A stretch of 16,996 bases of DNA, from contig CAJQQW010000403.1 in the NCBI GenBank assembly GCA_905480565.1, positions 1 through 16,996 on the forward strand, read 5' to 3'. The first letter of the stretch is position 1. Each line of letters starts with the position of its first letter. Positions 1 to 8,781 of this stretch are shown piece after piece. The notes below the pieces were generated by a model. It had not been told where the DNA came from. It did no database searches and was given only the letters and a program-made list of their open reading frames with translations. The position numbers were made by a program, and so were the translations under genes. Source of the DNA: an uncultured Halioglobus sp. (GTDB lineage Bacteria > Pseudomonadota > Gammaproteobacteria > Pseudomonadales > Halieaceae).

Positions 1-890
1 TGGGGCTGCCGCGCACGGGGACGACTATCCTGTTCGAGCTGATTGCCCAGGATCCCGCCATGCGCTATCCGGCGAGCTGGGAGGTCGCAAAACCGGTTCC
101 TCCTGCAATGCGAGGCACCTATAACACCGACGAACGCATCCGGTCTGTCGACCGCTTTATGGGGCTGGCCGAGAAATTGTCCCCCGGCTTTCAGGCTATA
201 CATGCCATCGGCGCGCAACTGCCGCAGGAATGCGTCTATATTTTCGCCTCGCAGTTCGCCAGCGAGCAGTTTGGTTACATGTTCGATGTCCCCCAATACC
301 GCGCCTGGGTACTGGACCGAGACATGACCGACGCCTACCGCTGGCACCGACAATTCCTGCAACACTTGCAAGCTGAGTACCGAGGTGAGCACTGGGTACT
401 GAAAACTCCCTCCCACCTGGCTTACCTGCGCTATCTGCTCGCACAGTATCCGGATGCCAATATCGTGTGGACTCACCGACAGCCCCTGGAGGCCATTGCC
501 TCGTTTTCGAGCCTGGCCACAAAACTGCACAGGGGGTTCAGCGACCGCGTGAACTCCAAAGCGTTGGCAGAGCAAGAAATGCAGCACTTCGCAAAGCAAC
601 TGACTATGGGAATGCAGCAACGCACACAACTCGATCGCGGCCAGTTTCTGGATGTCAGCTTTACCAGCATTTGCGAGGATCCCGTGGAAAGCGTCAGGGG
701 CATTTACCGTTATTTCGACATACCGCTAACAAGCGAAGCGGAATCACGCATGAGGGACTACCTCGTAAAACGCCCCCGGTACCTGCATGGCAAACACGAT
801 TATTCCGCCGACCAGTTCGCACTGACACGGGCACAGGAGAGTGACGTATTTCGGGACTACCTCGACCGGTTTGCCCCGCTCCTGGCATAG
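1..890 (+). CDS. Sulfotransferase family protein (5' end outside window)
   Basis: The reading frame is open from the left edge (first full codon at base 3), so the start lies upstream; 295 residues are visible. The first residues read GLPRTGTTIL, the 5'-phosphosulfate-binding loop that binds PAPS in sulfotransferases (PxRTGTT type). About 120-170 residues further on come WVLKTPSHL and then VWTHRQPLEAIASFSSL, matching the conserved LKTP/H and the 3'-phosphate-binding Arg...Ser segment of the Sulfotransfer_3 group. Members move a sulfuryl group from PAPS to a hydroxyl or amine; the acceptor cannot be told from sequence. No membrane segment is visible. Only a short N-terminal piece should be missing, because the PAPS loop normally sits near the N-terminus. 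No partner gene lies downstream: a 492-bp gap follows. No convincing terminator was seen; a weak TTGCC/GGCAA stem just after the stop lacks a T-run. Confidence 0.88.
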   Translation, partial: GLPRTGTTILFELIAQDPAMRYPASWEVAKPVPPAMRGTYNTDERIRSVDRFMGLAEKLSPGFQAIHAIGAQLPQECVYIFASQFASEQFGYMFDVPQYRAWVLDRDMTDAYRWHRQFLQHLQAEYRGEHWVLKTPSHLAYLRYLLAQYPDANIVWTHRQPLEAIASFSSLATKLHRGFSDRVNSKALAEQEMQHFAKQLTMGMQQRTQLDRGQFLDVSFTSICEDPVESVRGIYRYFDIPLTSEAESRMRDYLVKRPRYLHGKHDYSADQFALTRAQESDVFRDYLDRFAPLLA

Positions 891-1382
891 CACTCTGCAA
901 CACGCGGGGTATCCGCTTGCCGCAGGGCAACCGATGCCATCCTCGAAAGCATTTTATTGATATAATTCAGATGCTTATGTGCTCTTCGGATTAACCCTTC
1001 AGAATTCCGCGCACCCGAGCTTCTCCTGCGAGAAACTATCAGAGAAAGCGCGCGATAAGCGACGCATCCGTTTACAACAGGGCAATTAATTTCGTGCTAT
1101 AAACCACTTTATTTATATATATCATAGACTTACTGTTTTCAAGCGTTGTCCATTCGCGACATTTATTGCCGAACTCCTCATGTAAACGAATGTCAAAAGC
1201 GGTGAGTCGCCAGAGTGGTGTGATGGGGTTCAAACTTGTAAACTTACGTTTATAAGAGCAGTCTGGCCAATTGGTTTAAGGCCATAACTTTTGTATTATC
1301 TTACAATTCTCGGACTTGCCCGAGCTTGGGCCCTGCGCTAACGGAAATAGCTGTCGAGTAAACATAACAAAGAGGACCATGC
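891..1382. other. 492-bp intergenic region, leader of the propeller/cytochrome gene
   Basis: No convincing gene is seen here on either strand. The middle part (about 1085-1140) is strongly AT-rich, with TTTATTTATATATATCATA. Small inverted repeats occur: CATTCG at 1151-1156 against CGAATG at 1187-1192, and TAAAC/GTTTA near 1240-1255. A good sigma70-type promoter candidate lies at 1271-1299, with a CCAATTGG palindrome overlapping its -35 box. The gap is long for this window and may hold additional regulatory sites. Confidence 0.6.
1271..1299 (+). promoter_or_regulatory. Putative sigma70 promoter of the propeller/di-haem gene
   Basis: TTGGTT at 1271-1276 and TATTAT at 1294-1299 are separated by exactly 17 bases, a good match to -35/-10 geometry. 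Transcription would begin near 1306 and give a leader of roughly 75 bases before the ATG at 1383. The 8-base palindrome CCAATTGG (1267-1274) overlaps the -35 box and could be part of an operator; this is inference. Confidence 0.45.
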
Positions 1383-4300
1383 ATGATGGCTAACATCAAA
1401 ACAATCCGACGGGCAATTGCTCGCATCACGACGCGCACCCTCACTTTTTTTAGTTTGCTAGCCCTACTCACCGCAGCGATCGCAACCCAGGCGCAATCGC
1501 CATCTTTCATCACCTTTGAGAGCGGCTACGTACGACCCATCGCGCTGACGCCCGACGGCGCTACTTTGCTCGCCGTTAACACGCCGGATAACCAGCTAGA
1601 AATTTTTACCGTCACTGCCGCGGGCCTTACTCATGTGGATTCTGTCCCGGTGGGGATGGAGCCGGTATCTGTCGCCGCGCGCGACAACAATGAGGTATGG
1701 GTCGTCAACCATCTCTCCGACAGTGTCAGCATCGTCGATCTATCGGCGAGCCCTGCCAAGGTGGTGCGCACGCTGCTCGTCGGCGACGAGCCCCGAGATA
1801 TCGTTTTTGCCGGCACCGGCGGCACAAACCGCGCCTTCATCACCACCGCTCATCGCGGTCAGGAAATGATTGCCGAGGGATTTGATCCTGAAATTAGCAC
1901 CCCTGGCGTTGGCAGGGCTGATGTCTGGGTATTCAATGCAGCCAACCCGGGTGCGGGCATGGGAGGGACTCCTGTCGACATCCTGACATTTTTTGCCGAT
2001 ACCCCTCGCGGCCTGGCGGTAACACCCGATCGGAGCACAGTGTATGTAGCGGCTTTCTACTCTGGCAACCAGACGACTGCTATCCCTGAGACCCTCGTTT
2101 GTGACGGCTTCGACAACGCCAGTGGCTGTTCAGGCGGCGGCGTACCCGGCCCCCGACAGAATGCCGACGGCGTCAATGCGCCCGAGACCGGCGTTATCGT
2201 CAAATACACCGACGCAAATGGCGGCCAGTGGCTGGACGCGGGCAACGCAGCGGCGACGAACGGTAACGCTAACCCCAAGGACTGGAGTGCCTTCGTTCCT
2301 TTCGACCTGCCTGACCACGATGTCTTCTCCTTCAATGCCAATACACTGGCACCCATCGACACATTCGATCATGTCGGAACTATCAATTTCAACATTGATG
2401 TGAACCCGGTCACCGGCGCCGTCTATGTTACTAACACGGAATCACCCAACCACATTCGGTTTGAGGGCCCCGGCGATCACGGGGGAAGCACGGTACAGGG
2501 GCATCTTTCGGAATCGCGTATCAGCGTGCTGAACCCGGCCACCGGTGGGGTGGATCCGCAGCACCTCAATCAGCACATCGATTACAGTTTGCACCATACA
2601 GATGGTAATCCAACGACCAGTGCAACGATCGACAGCTACAAACCGCATTCGCTCGCCACACCGCTGCAACTGGTGGTCAACAGTGCCGGTGATACCGTGT
2701 ACATGGCTGCCTATGGCTCGGCCAAAATTGGCGTGTTTAACGCCAGCGATATCGAAGACCCGAACTTCGAGAACAATTTCGACCCAACGACCGAGAGTGC
2801 AAATTACATCGATACTGGCGGTGGACCGGGCGGCCTCGCACTGGATGAAAACAATAACCGTCTCTACGTGCTCACTCGCTTTGCCAATCAGGTGGAGGTT
2901 ATCGACCTGACCAGCAACGCCACCACCGGGGTGCACCCGTTGCACAACCCCGAGCCCCAGCACGTCATAGACGGGCGTCCGATCCTTTACGACGCAAACC
3001 TCACATCGGGCAATGGCGAAGCGTCCTGTGCCAGCTGCCACATCTTCGCCGACATGGATCATCTGGCCTGGAACCTGGGAAATCCCGATGGGCACGTAAC
3101 AACCAACACCCAGCCCCAGCAAGTCTTTATTCCTATAGGCAATCAAAATACCTTCCACCCCCAGAAAGGCCCCATGACCACCCAGACCCTTCGCGGGATG
3201 GCGACCCATGGATCGCTGCACTGGCGCGGTGACAAGGTCGATGGCGTCTTTGGGCTGGACGATTGTCCGGGCGGTGACGCACCCGTTAACACGAACCCGG
3301 CCGCGTGTTCGGAAGAGTTCGGATTCCTCAACTTCATCGAGGCGTTTGAAGGCCTGGTGGGCAAAGAGGGCACTATCTCCGTGATGGAAATGGAGAATTT
3401 CCGAGATTTCGCGCTGGACATCATGTTACCCCCGAATCCCCACCGACCGCTGGACAACACATTTTCTGCTGGCGCCGCCAATGGACCCAACCTGTTTTTC
3501 AACGGCATTACGGATACCGTGGCCACCTGTGAGGGCTGCCACAGGCTGGATGCCAGCGATGGCTTCTTCGGTACCGGCGGAGGCAAGACGTTCGAGGGCA
3601 CGCCGCAGCAGATGAAGGTGGCCCACATGCGCAATGTCTACCACAAAGTGGGCATGTTCCGAGAGCCGGGCGACCAGGTCCGCGGTTTTGGCTACCTGCA
3701 TGATGGCTCTATCGATACGGTCAAGAACTTCCTGAAAAATGGGCCGTTCTCCACCAGCGACTCCGCGGAAGATCAGCTTGAACAGTACTCCATGGAGTTC
3801 CCCACCGATTTAGCATCTATCGTTAACCAGCAGATCACGCTAACCGACACTAATGCTGCCGTGGCAGGGCCGCGCATCGACCTGCTGATCCAGCGAGCAG
3901 GCACAAACTATAACTCGCTGATGCTCGGCGGCAACGTGCCCGAGTGTGACCTGATCGTTAAGGGTAGCGTCGGCGGGGAGCGACGCGGCGCCGTGAGGAT
4001 CGCCAACGGGCAATTCCGCACCGATACCAACGAGTTCTTTTCCGATGCGCAAATACGCACGCTGGCAAACACAGAGGGACCGCTGACCTATACCTGTGTA
4101 CCACCGGGTTCTGGCGAGCGCCTCGGCATCGATCGGGATGAAGATGGCGAGCTCGACGCATTGGATAACTGTCCATCCGTGTCAAACAGCGACCAAGCCG
4201 ACACCGACAACAACGGGGTCGGAGACGCGTGTGAGCAGGCAGCCGGGCTAGACACCGATGGTGACGGCATCCCCGATTCCATTGACAACTGTATCCTCAT

Positions 4301-4403
4301 CGCGAACCCGGATCAGACACCTTCGAGCTCGAATCCGACATGTGGCGCCGCTTGCGTCACTGTAGTCTGTGGCGCTAGTTCCTGCTCAAACCCAGGCCCA
4401 TAG
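1383..4403 (+). CDS. Secreted beta-propeller / di-haem cytochrome c protein with thrombospondin type 3 repeats
   Basis: A 1006-residue exported protein. Residues 1-37 are a Sec signal peptide (basic start, hydrophobic core, cleavage probably after ATQA). Residues about 40-515 carry repeated YVTN-type blades ([56 protein letters not shown]), a beta-propeller. A MauG/cytochrome c peroxidase-like part follows, with haem c sites CASCH (549-553) and CEGCH (716-720); [16 protein letters not shown] and the later MRNV...YLHDGS are typical of that superfamily. From residue 917 Asp-rich DxDxDG repeats of the thrombospondin type 3 class should bind calcium. The tail is Cys-rich. It should act in the periplasm or outside the cell as a redox protein; oxidase, peroxidase or electron-transfer roles cannot be separated. 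The ATG has AGAGGA at 1371-1376, six bases upstream; a second in-frame ATG follows at once. It appears monocistronic, with its own promoter and terminator. Confidence 0.9.
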   Translation: MMANIKTIRRAIARITTRTLTFFSLLALLTAAIATQAQSPSFITFESGYVRPIALTPDGATLLAVNTPDNQLEIFTVTAAGLTHVDSVPVGMEPVSVAARDNNEVWVVNHLSDSVSIVDLSASPAKVVRTLLVGDEPRDIVFAGTGGTNRAFITTAHRGQEMIAEGFDPEISTPGVGRADVWVFNAANPGAGMGGTPVDILTFFADTPRGLAVTPDRSTVYVAAFYSGNQTTAIPETLVCDGFDNASGCSGGGVPGPRQNADGVNAPETGVIVKYTDANGGQWLDAGNAAATNGNANPKDWSAFVPFDLPDHDVFSFNANTLAPIDTFDHVGTINFNIDVNPVTGAVYVTNTESPNHIRFEGPGDHGGSTVQGHLSESRISVLNPATGGVDPQHLNQHIDYSLHHTDGNPTTSATIDSYKPHSLATPLQLVVNSAGDTVYMAAYGSAKIGVFNASDIEDPNFENNFDPTTESANYIDTGGGPGGLALDENNNRLYVLTRFANQVEVIDLTSNATTGVHPLHNPEPQHVIDGRPILYDANLTSGNGEASCASCHIFADMDHLAWNLGNPDGHVTTNTQPQQVFIPIGNQNTFHPQKGPMTTQTLRGMATHGSLHWRGDKVDGVFGLDDCPGGDAPVNTNPAACSEEFGFLNFIEAFEGLVGKEGTISVMEMENFRDFALDIMLPPNPHRPLDNTFSAGAANGPNLFFNGITDTVATCEGCHRLDASDGFFGTGGGKTFEGTPQQMKVAHMRNVYHKVGMFREPGDQVRGFGYLHDGSIDTVKNFLKNGPFSTSDSAEDQLEQYSMEFPTDLASIVNQQITLTDTNAAVAGPRIDLLIQRAGTNYNSLMLGGNVPECDLIVKGSVGGERRGAVRIANGQFRTDTNEFFSDAQIRTLANTEGPLTYTCVPPGSGERLGIDRDEDGELDALDNCPSVSNSDQADTDNNGVGDACEQAAGLDTDGDGIPDSIDNCILIANPDQTPSSSNPTCGAACVTVVCGASSCSNPGP

Positions 4404-4448
4404 GGCCGAGCAGCAACGCCCTTAAGCTTCAATATTGGTCCATCCTAT

Positions 4449-4480
4449 AACCCCACCTGATTCAGGTGGGGTTTTTCTTT
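4449..4480 (+). terminator. Rho-independent terminator after the propeller/di-haem gene
   Basis: An 11-bp perfect GC-rich stem (4449-4459 AACCCCACCTG with 4463-4473 CAGGTGGGGTT) has a three-base loop and runs into TTTTTCTTT. It lies 46 bases after the stop at 4403. This is the strongest terminator in the window and separates the propeller gene from the Lgt-like gene. Confidence 0.92.
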
Positions 4481-4663
4481 TCCGAGGATGTCATCTTCGG
4501 TCTTCAGCTTTCCTCGTTCACGCATCAGCACTGCACAATACTGGAAAAAGAACTTCCCTCATCAGCAACGCTCTTTCACAATGTCCTGTCGCTGCGCACA
4601 ATACCAGCCCTGCAATCAACACAGCGCGCAGGAACAGAATGCGAAACTATGAGGACAAAGCCT

Positions 4664-5451
4664 ATGTATCCTGAGGGTCTATTCGGACTGGACTGGCTGA
4701 GAGCGACCATTCTCCCCGTTGCACTGTTTGGTATCGTTTTTTTTACCTTATACCTGCGACTGGATGGCGTCCGCGTATGGCGCGCTGTCGTGCTAATGGT
4801 CTCGATAGCGATAATCGCACTGCTGGGAGAAAACTTTTCTCTCTCTACACACGGGGGTGGGATATACGACCATTGTCGCAGGAGTTACGGGGCGGACTGC
4901 GCTATCCCGGCGCAGCTCTCGCCATTGTGCTGCTGGGACCGTTTCTGAAACGCCTGATCCTGCCTGCCCTGCCTATGACACGCTTCCTTGATGTGCTGGC
5001 TATTACCGTGTGTTTTTCGTTTGCCCTGGTGCGCATCAGTTGTTTCCTGAACGGCTGCTGCACAGGGATACAGTGTGACGAGGGCTACTGTATCAGCTTC
5101 CCCAAGGGCAGTATGGCCTGGTACGTGCAATATCAGGCCGGCGCGCTCGCTGACCCGGCCCACGACAGCCACCCAGTGCTGCCTCTGAACCTGTTATTCA
5201 TGGCGGCGTCCTTTGGCGTGGGCGCGTTTCTGATGTGGTTTGATACAAAACGCAGCTACAATGGCCAGATCGCCCTGCTTTACCTGTTTTTGCACGACGG
5301 TGCCAAAGGTCTGCTGGAAACGCTGCGTGAGCCCTATGTGGCTGAACTGCAAATCACGTCGCTGTCTATCAGCGCGGCGGGGCTGGCAGCCCTGTTGCTG
5401 GTCGCGGTCATGCGTCGAAGAAGAGAGAACGGCAGGGCGCCAGAGCCATGA
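4664..5451 (+). pseudogene. Lgt-like (prolipoprotein diacylglyceryl transferase family) membrane protein, frameshifted
   Basis: Two frames each hold half of one multi-helix membrane protein. The first starts at ATG 4664 (GAGGA at 4651-4655, eight bases upstream) and gives hydrophobic segments LPVALFGIVFFTLYLRL and VVLMVSIAIIALLGE. Near 4831-4880 the frame must move by -1 (one base missing), after which the family core continues: ELRGGLRYPGAALAIVLLG, then LVRISCFLNGCC, then GQIALLYLFLHDGAKGLLETLRE. Adding one base gives 262 residues, about Lgt size. Lgt moves diacylglycerol from phosphatidylglycerol to the lipobox Cys of prolipoproteins in the inner membrane. The Arg of VRISCFLNG and the Arg of LREP match E. 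coli Lgt Arg143 and Arg239, but the position of the essential HGGL His103 reads YPG, so this is a paralogue rather than a standard Lgt. The break may be real decay or a sequencing error. A start at 4777 would give a non-hydrophobic, unrelated N-terminus. Confidence 0.75.
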
Positions 5452-5496
5452 CGATACCCCTCAAGTAATGCAGGCCATGTAATCCCGAGCAATAAC

Positions 5497-5910
5497 TTAA
5501 TCCTCCCCCAGCGCGGCCTTGTAGCGTGCCCGCGCACCCAGAAAAACGAACCCAGGCACTACGAGAAGTAAAGTTGGCAGCGTGGAATAGAGCGGCTCGG
5601 GCGTCCCCCGCAGGCTGTGGACACAGTAGGTCAGGCTGACAGCAAGCGTACCCGCACAAGCAACCCCCATGATGACGCCCACAGCGGCGGGGTTTAGCGA
5701 TAGGGCAAGGCGCTCGTTGAGGCGCACCAAAGCGCCCCCCGCGAAAAATGTATAGAGTGCCTGCTTCGCTGCTGCGATCAAAGCCTCGTTCCAGCCATGC
5801 CCGTAGTTAACGGCAAAGACGAGGCTCCCAAGTACCACAGCACCCGCCAGCGCTGCAGGATAATCGATATGCCTGTCCATAAAGGCGCGAACGCGAGCGA
5901 ATACATTCAT
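5497..5910 (-). CDS. Small four-helix membrane protein, unknown function
   Basis: A 137-residue protein I do not recognise. After a short basic start (MNVFARVRAFMDRHIDYP) there are four likely membrane helices: PAALAGAVVLGSLVFAV, a middle helix around AAAKQALYTFFAGGALV, AVGVIMGVACAGTLAVSL, and STLPTLLLVVPGFVFLGA. The C-terminus is charged (RARYKAALGED) and probably cytoplasmic. It converges on the Lgt-like gene with 45 bases between stops, and no terminator-like hairpin is seen between them. It lies 158 bases downstream of the protease gene on the same strand, so it could be read from that operon or from its own promoter. The ribosome-binding site is weak (AGG about 10 bases upstream). No catalytic motif is visible. 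Confidence 0.7.
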   Translation of the reverse strand: MNVFARVRAFMDRHIDYPAALAGAVVLGSLVFAVNYGHGWNEALIAAAKQALYTFFAGGALVRLNERLALSLNPAAVGVIMGVACAGTLAVSLTYCVHSLRGTPEPLYSTLPTLLLVVPGFVFLGARARYKAALGED

Positions 5911-6068
5911 GTTACAGTTTGCCTGCCCATTGGATATTCACCATGAACTCAGGCCGATAGCACAGCCTTGCCATTCCCCGACGCGTCTATCAGTACATTC
6001 TGGATGACTGCCTATGCCCTGCAAAACCGGAAGTGCTCGCGCGGGGTGGCGGGGGGGACAGCTATAAT

Positions 6069-7448
6069 TCAGTCACATCCGGGGGGCAGGCAGGCAGCGG
6101 TTACAAAAGACCCCTCGGTCCCAAGCGCTGTTCCCGCGGCACTGTCGCCCCGGGGGCGGTAGTAATAGGTCGTTTCACAGGTCAACCCGGTCACAGGTTC
6201 ACCCACGACCAGCGACGTTGAGCCGCTGCCCACATTACCGAAGTCAGCGCTGCTGCCATAATCCCCAGTCAGGCCGTAGTCAAAGACCAGGCTTGATGAC
6301 TCCCCGTTAGGGTTGACAGTCGCGTTCAGCGTTGCCTCCGTCCCTGTAATACCGGAAGCCGCTTCCGTCGTAAGGGTGGGCGCGGACGATACGATGGAGA
6401 CTGGGTAGTACGCCACATTATTGGCGACTGTGGTTTCTGAAATAAGATTGTCGTGATCGATATAAGCACCCAGAAAATAATTTCCCGGTGCCGTGCCGGC
6501 GGGAATCGTGACCGGGACTGTCGTCTCCAGCGCATTATCGCGGCTCAGGCTGGAAGGCACTTGTCCCAGGAACACGTCACTGCTGCTGATAATATCGTTG
6601 TCTGACAGGTAGAGGCCGATATTGGGCGTTTCAGTATCCGACTCCCCGTTGTTTTCCAGTGTGATCTCCATCTGAGTAGCAGCCCCCGCACCAACGCGGT
6701 ACATCGGTTGACCGACATAGGATCCGACCACCGGCCTTGTAGTCCCATAGAAACCACGTACCGCGCCGAAGCCATGCGTGCTGTATTCCCCACTGGCTCC
6801 CGTATAGCGCATCACGGTAATGCCCACGTCGCGGAAGGAATCGAGGCCGCCGGAACGCTTGCCATGCAGATCAATCAATCCATCGGACAAATCCTCGCCA
6901 GGGCCATAATACGCTGCGATGCCATTACGCGTCACATGGCTAAAGTCGGCGCCCATCATATTGTAACTGTCGGCGCTGTGCGCCATTCCAACACAGTGCC
7001 CTCCCTCGTGCACTCCGGTGCCTGTCAAGGAACGTGACGCGCCAAAGGGATAGTGACCGGAATCATCACTGGTCGTCCAGGGCTGATTCCCAAATTGCAT
7101 GTCCGCCTCGGCAACCTCGCAGGTACTGCTAAAAAACCAGTAGGTGCATGTCGCCGTGGATACTGCAGTGTCCCGGTATATTTCGTTTTCGCTATTACCA
7201 GAGAAATAGCTGTTGTCGCCATTGTCCACAGTGGTAATAGTCGCGTCTGAAAATTCTGTGAGGCGCTGAAATGCCAGCGAAAGCGCTGCTTTTTCGTTGC
7301 CCGAAAGGTTGTCGCCGTAATTGAACGTCATATCACCGCCGTTAAAATCCAGCGTCAAGCCGTTCTGACAGGTGATGTAGTTATAGGCTTTCACATCAAA
7401 AGCCAGTAAAGGTAGCAACAACAGAAATACTTTCATTCGGCCAATCAT
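6069..7448 (-). CDS. Secreted metzincin (matrixin-like) zinc metallopeptidase with CARDB- and FN3-like domains
   Basis: A 459-residue exported protein. The ATG at 7448 overlaps the upstream stop as ATGA, implying translational coupling; an in-frame Met five codons in begins the more compact signal peptide MKVFLLLLPLLAFDVKA. Residues about 22-200 form the protease: EADMQFGNQPW resembles the matrixin strand before the active helix, and HEGGHCVGMAH at 147-157 is the full HExxHxxGxxH zinc site (His147, His151, His157 and catalytic Glu148), followed by SYNMMG, the Met-turn. Residues about 245-355 resemble a CARDB adhesion domain (TLENNGES...IPAGTAPGNYFLGAYID). Residues about 358-452 resemble a fibronectin-III-like fold ending in TCETTYYYRPRG...GSFVTA. 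The product probably cleaves proteins outside the cell, with the C-terminal domains giving binding or spacing. The tail ends abruptly at CLPPGCD with no obvious sorting signal. Confidence 0.87.
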   Translation of the reverse strand: MIGRMKVFLLLLPLLAFDVKAYNYITCQNGLTLDFNGGDMTFNYGDNLSGNEKAALSLAFQRLTEFSDATITTVDNGDNSYFSGNSENEIYRDTAVSTATCTYWFFSSTCEVAEADMQFGNQPWTTSDDSGHYPFGASRSLTGTGVHEGGHCVGMAHSADSYNMMGADFSHVTRNGIAAYYGPGEDLSDGLIDLHGKRSGGLDSFRDVGITVMRYTGASGEYSTHGFGAVRGFYGTTRPVVGSYVGQPMYRVGAGAATQMEITLENNGESDTETPNIGLYLSDNDIISSSDVFLGQVPSSLSRDNALETTVPVTIPAGTAPGNYFLGAYIDHDNLISETTVANNVAYYPVSIVSSAPTLTTEAASGITGTEATLNATVNPNGESSSLVFDYGLTGDYGSSADFGNVGSGSTSLVVGEPVTGLTCETTYYYRPRGDSAAGTALGTEGSFVTAACLPPGCD

Positions 7449-8239
7449 TGCGCGGACCCCACGGATTCCCAGATCAGGCCCACGAATACGTTGACGTCAA
7501 CCCCTTCTTGCACCGCCCCCTTCGCGGCGGCTTTGCCCCTATTGCGGGTGCCGAATCGCGAGCCTTCAGAGCCTACCTTTTTCTCGAACCGCTGTGTGCC
7601 AATATAAATGTTCTTGAAAGAGGGGTCCGGGTTTCGAACCTCACTTTGTTTAAGGCCGAAATCCCTGCCATTCTGGAGAGGCACAACAACCACGCCATGG
7701 CCATCCTCGCTGTAAACCCTGTCCTGGAAAACCCGGTAACGTGACATCACCGCGACGCGCAGAAACGGTGACGTAGTCACCGGGTCAGTCTCCAAAAAAA
7801 GCACCTCCTCTTCGCCGACATTGAAGTAATGCGCATGGGAGGTCATCATGATCTTGTCAGGGTCATTCTGGGCAGGGCCGCCCCGCTGCACCAGTGTAAG
7901 TTGGTTTTTCGAACCCTCACCCTTGAGTTTTTCACTAATGAGAAAGGTAGTATGCGTTGAGGGTACGCCCCTCTCATCGTAGTCGTACTCCTGACTAAGA
8001 ACCTGACCTCGCACTACCAGATCAGCGGCCTCGGTCATGCCGCCCAACATACTCGTGTCATTATCGATGGGAACTGCAGCAGAGAAGCCCGCTGCAACAC
8101 GTTGAGCATCGTTTTTATCGAAAGTTGCATCGAGATATTCAGGAGTGGGTTCATATTCCTCTCCGCCGAGCTGTGACAACACGGCACCACAGTGCAGGCT
8201 CAACCCTAAAAATAGTATCGCTTTTATTCGCTCTGTCAC
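7445..8239 (-). CDS. Exported protein paired with the metallopeptidase, unknown function
   Basis: A 264-residue protein starting with GTG at 8239; GGAGG six or so bases upstream decides this start. The N-terminus (MTERIKAILFLGLSLHCGAVLSQ) is a signal peptide; the Cys in it has no good lipobox. The mature part holds DLVVRGQVLSQEYDYDE, then THTTFLISEKLKGEG, then LTLVQRGG and VGEEEVLFLETD, which suggests a beta-rich fold of the type I associate with small secreted proteins encoded beside matrixin-like proteases; I cannot name a Pfam family with certainty. The C-terminal 40 residues are basic and polar. The stop TGA shares four bases with the protease start, so the two are made together and may form a complex, or this may be a chaperone or inhibitor of the protease; the latter is inference. 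No catalytic motif is seen. Confidence 0.78.
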   Translation of the reverse strand: MTERIKAILFLGLSLHCGAVLSQLGGEEYEPTPEYLDATFDKNDAQRVAAGFSAAVPIDNDTSMLGGMTEAADLVVRGQVLSQEYDYDERGVPSTHTTFLISEKLKGEGSKNQLTLVQRGGPAQNDPDKIMMTSHAHYFNVGEEEVLFLETDPVTTSPFLRVAVMSRYRVFQDRVYSEDGHGVVVVPLQNGRDFGLKQSEVRNPDPSFKNIYIGTQRFEKKVGSEGSRFGTRNRGKAAAKGAVQEGVDVNVFVGLIWESVGSAQ

Positions 8240-8614
8240 AACCGCCTCCGGTCTGGCTCGCCAACGGCCTTACGAGTGCTGCTTTCGGCTTATTTCGCAG
8301 CAATGTACACCCTGTATCCTGTCACTGATCTGGTGTCCATGAGCGATTTCAGATTCACCCATCTGGTCAAATTTTACGCATATTACGGAGATTTTACGAG
8401 AAAAGCGGTTTAGCAGTTCACAAGCGCTATGAAAAGCCGTATTTGGGTCAGGCCACAAGGCATGCATCCCGCAACAGAAGCTAAGCTTCCGTTTAGGCCG
8501 AAAGGTCGATTGAAGCATCGGGAACAGGGGCTTAAGGTGACCCTTACTGCACGAGTAACAGCCAGCACTATTGCTCTGTCACCAGTCAGTTTTTCAGACT
8601 ATCGGGGTGTGATT
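8240..8614. other. Upstream region of the protease operon
   Basis: This 375-base stretch precedes the minus-strand protease pair and holds no convincing gene. TGCTGC (8278-8283) and GCAGCA (8297-8302) could form a hairpin in the mRNA leader. At 8371-8398 there is a cluster of three TTACG copies, listed separately. No strong -35/-10 pair was found by eye on the minus strand; a TTGACC box (plus-strand GGTCAA near 8365-8370) lacks a convincing -10. Confidence 0.5.
8371..8398. repeat. Three TTACG direct repeats, possible operator
   Basis: ATTTTACG occurs at 8371-8378 and again at 8391-8398, exactly 20 bases apart, with ATTACG between them (TTACG at 8374, 8383 and 8394). Spacing near one helical turn puts all three on one face of the DNA, as for binding sites of dimeric or cooperative regulators. 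It lies 130-160 bases upstream of the protease operon start. A regulatory role is inference. Confidence 0.35.
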
Positions 8615-8752
8615 ATGATTCACCGAAGAGCTATAAATTTTCATGATATTGCGCGCTCAAATTACTACTGGAACGAGATCAAAATGCGCATGCAAGTGTC
8701 ACTGTCTGGCGCCCTGCTCATCGCATTAGGACTCACCTTTTTTTATATGTAA
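8615..8752 (+). CDS. Possible small single-helix membrane protein (45 residues)
   Basis: ATG at 8615 follows GGGG at 8604-8607, an acceptable ribosome-binding position. The first 25 residues are polar (MIHRRAINFHDIARSNYYWN) and the last 20 form one hydrophobic helix (VSLSGALLIALGLTFFYM). An internal in-frame ATG at 8684 would give a 22-residue version that is almost only the helix. It converges on the response regulator with 29 bases between. I know no homologue; length and composition make chance possible. Confidence 0.3.
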   Translation: MIHRRAINFHDIARSNYYWNEIKMRMQVSLSGALLIALGLTFFYM

Positions 8753-8781
8753 AATTTTCGCTGGGCAAAGCACTTTTCAAA

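Noticed and set aside
950..966. TATAAT box at 961-966 as a promoter
   Set aside because: No acceptable -35 element lies 16-18 bases upstream.
2442..3221. Long minus-strand open frame of 259 codons
   Set aside because: It lies fully inside the propeller/di-haem gene, whose domains and haem motifs are clear; the antisense product has no family features.
4777..4860. Start of the Lgt-like gene at ATG 4777
   Set aside because: The first 30 residues from this start are polar and unlike the family, while the overlapping frame from 4664 supplies membrane helices and a good ribosome-binding site.
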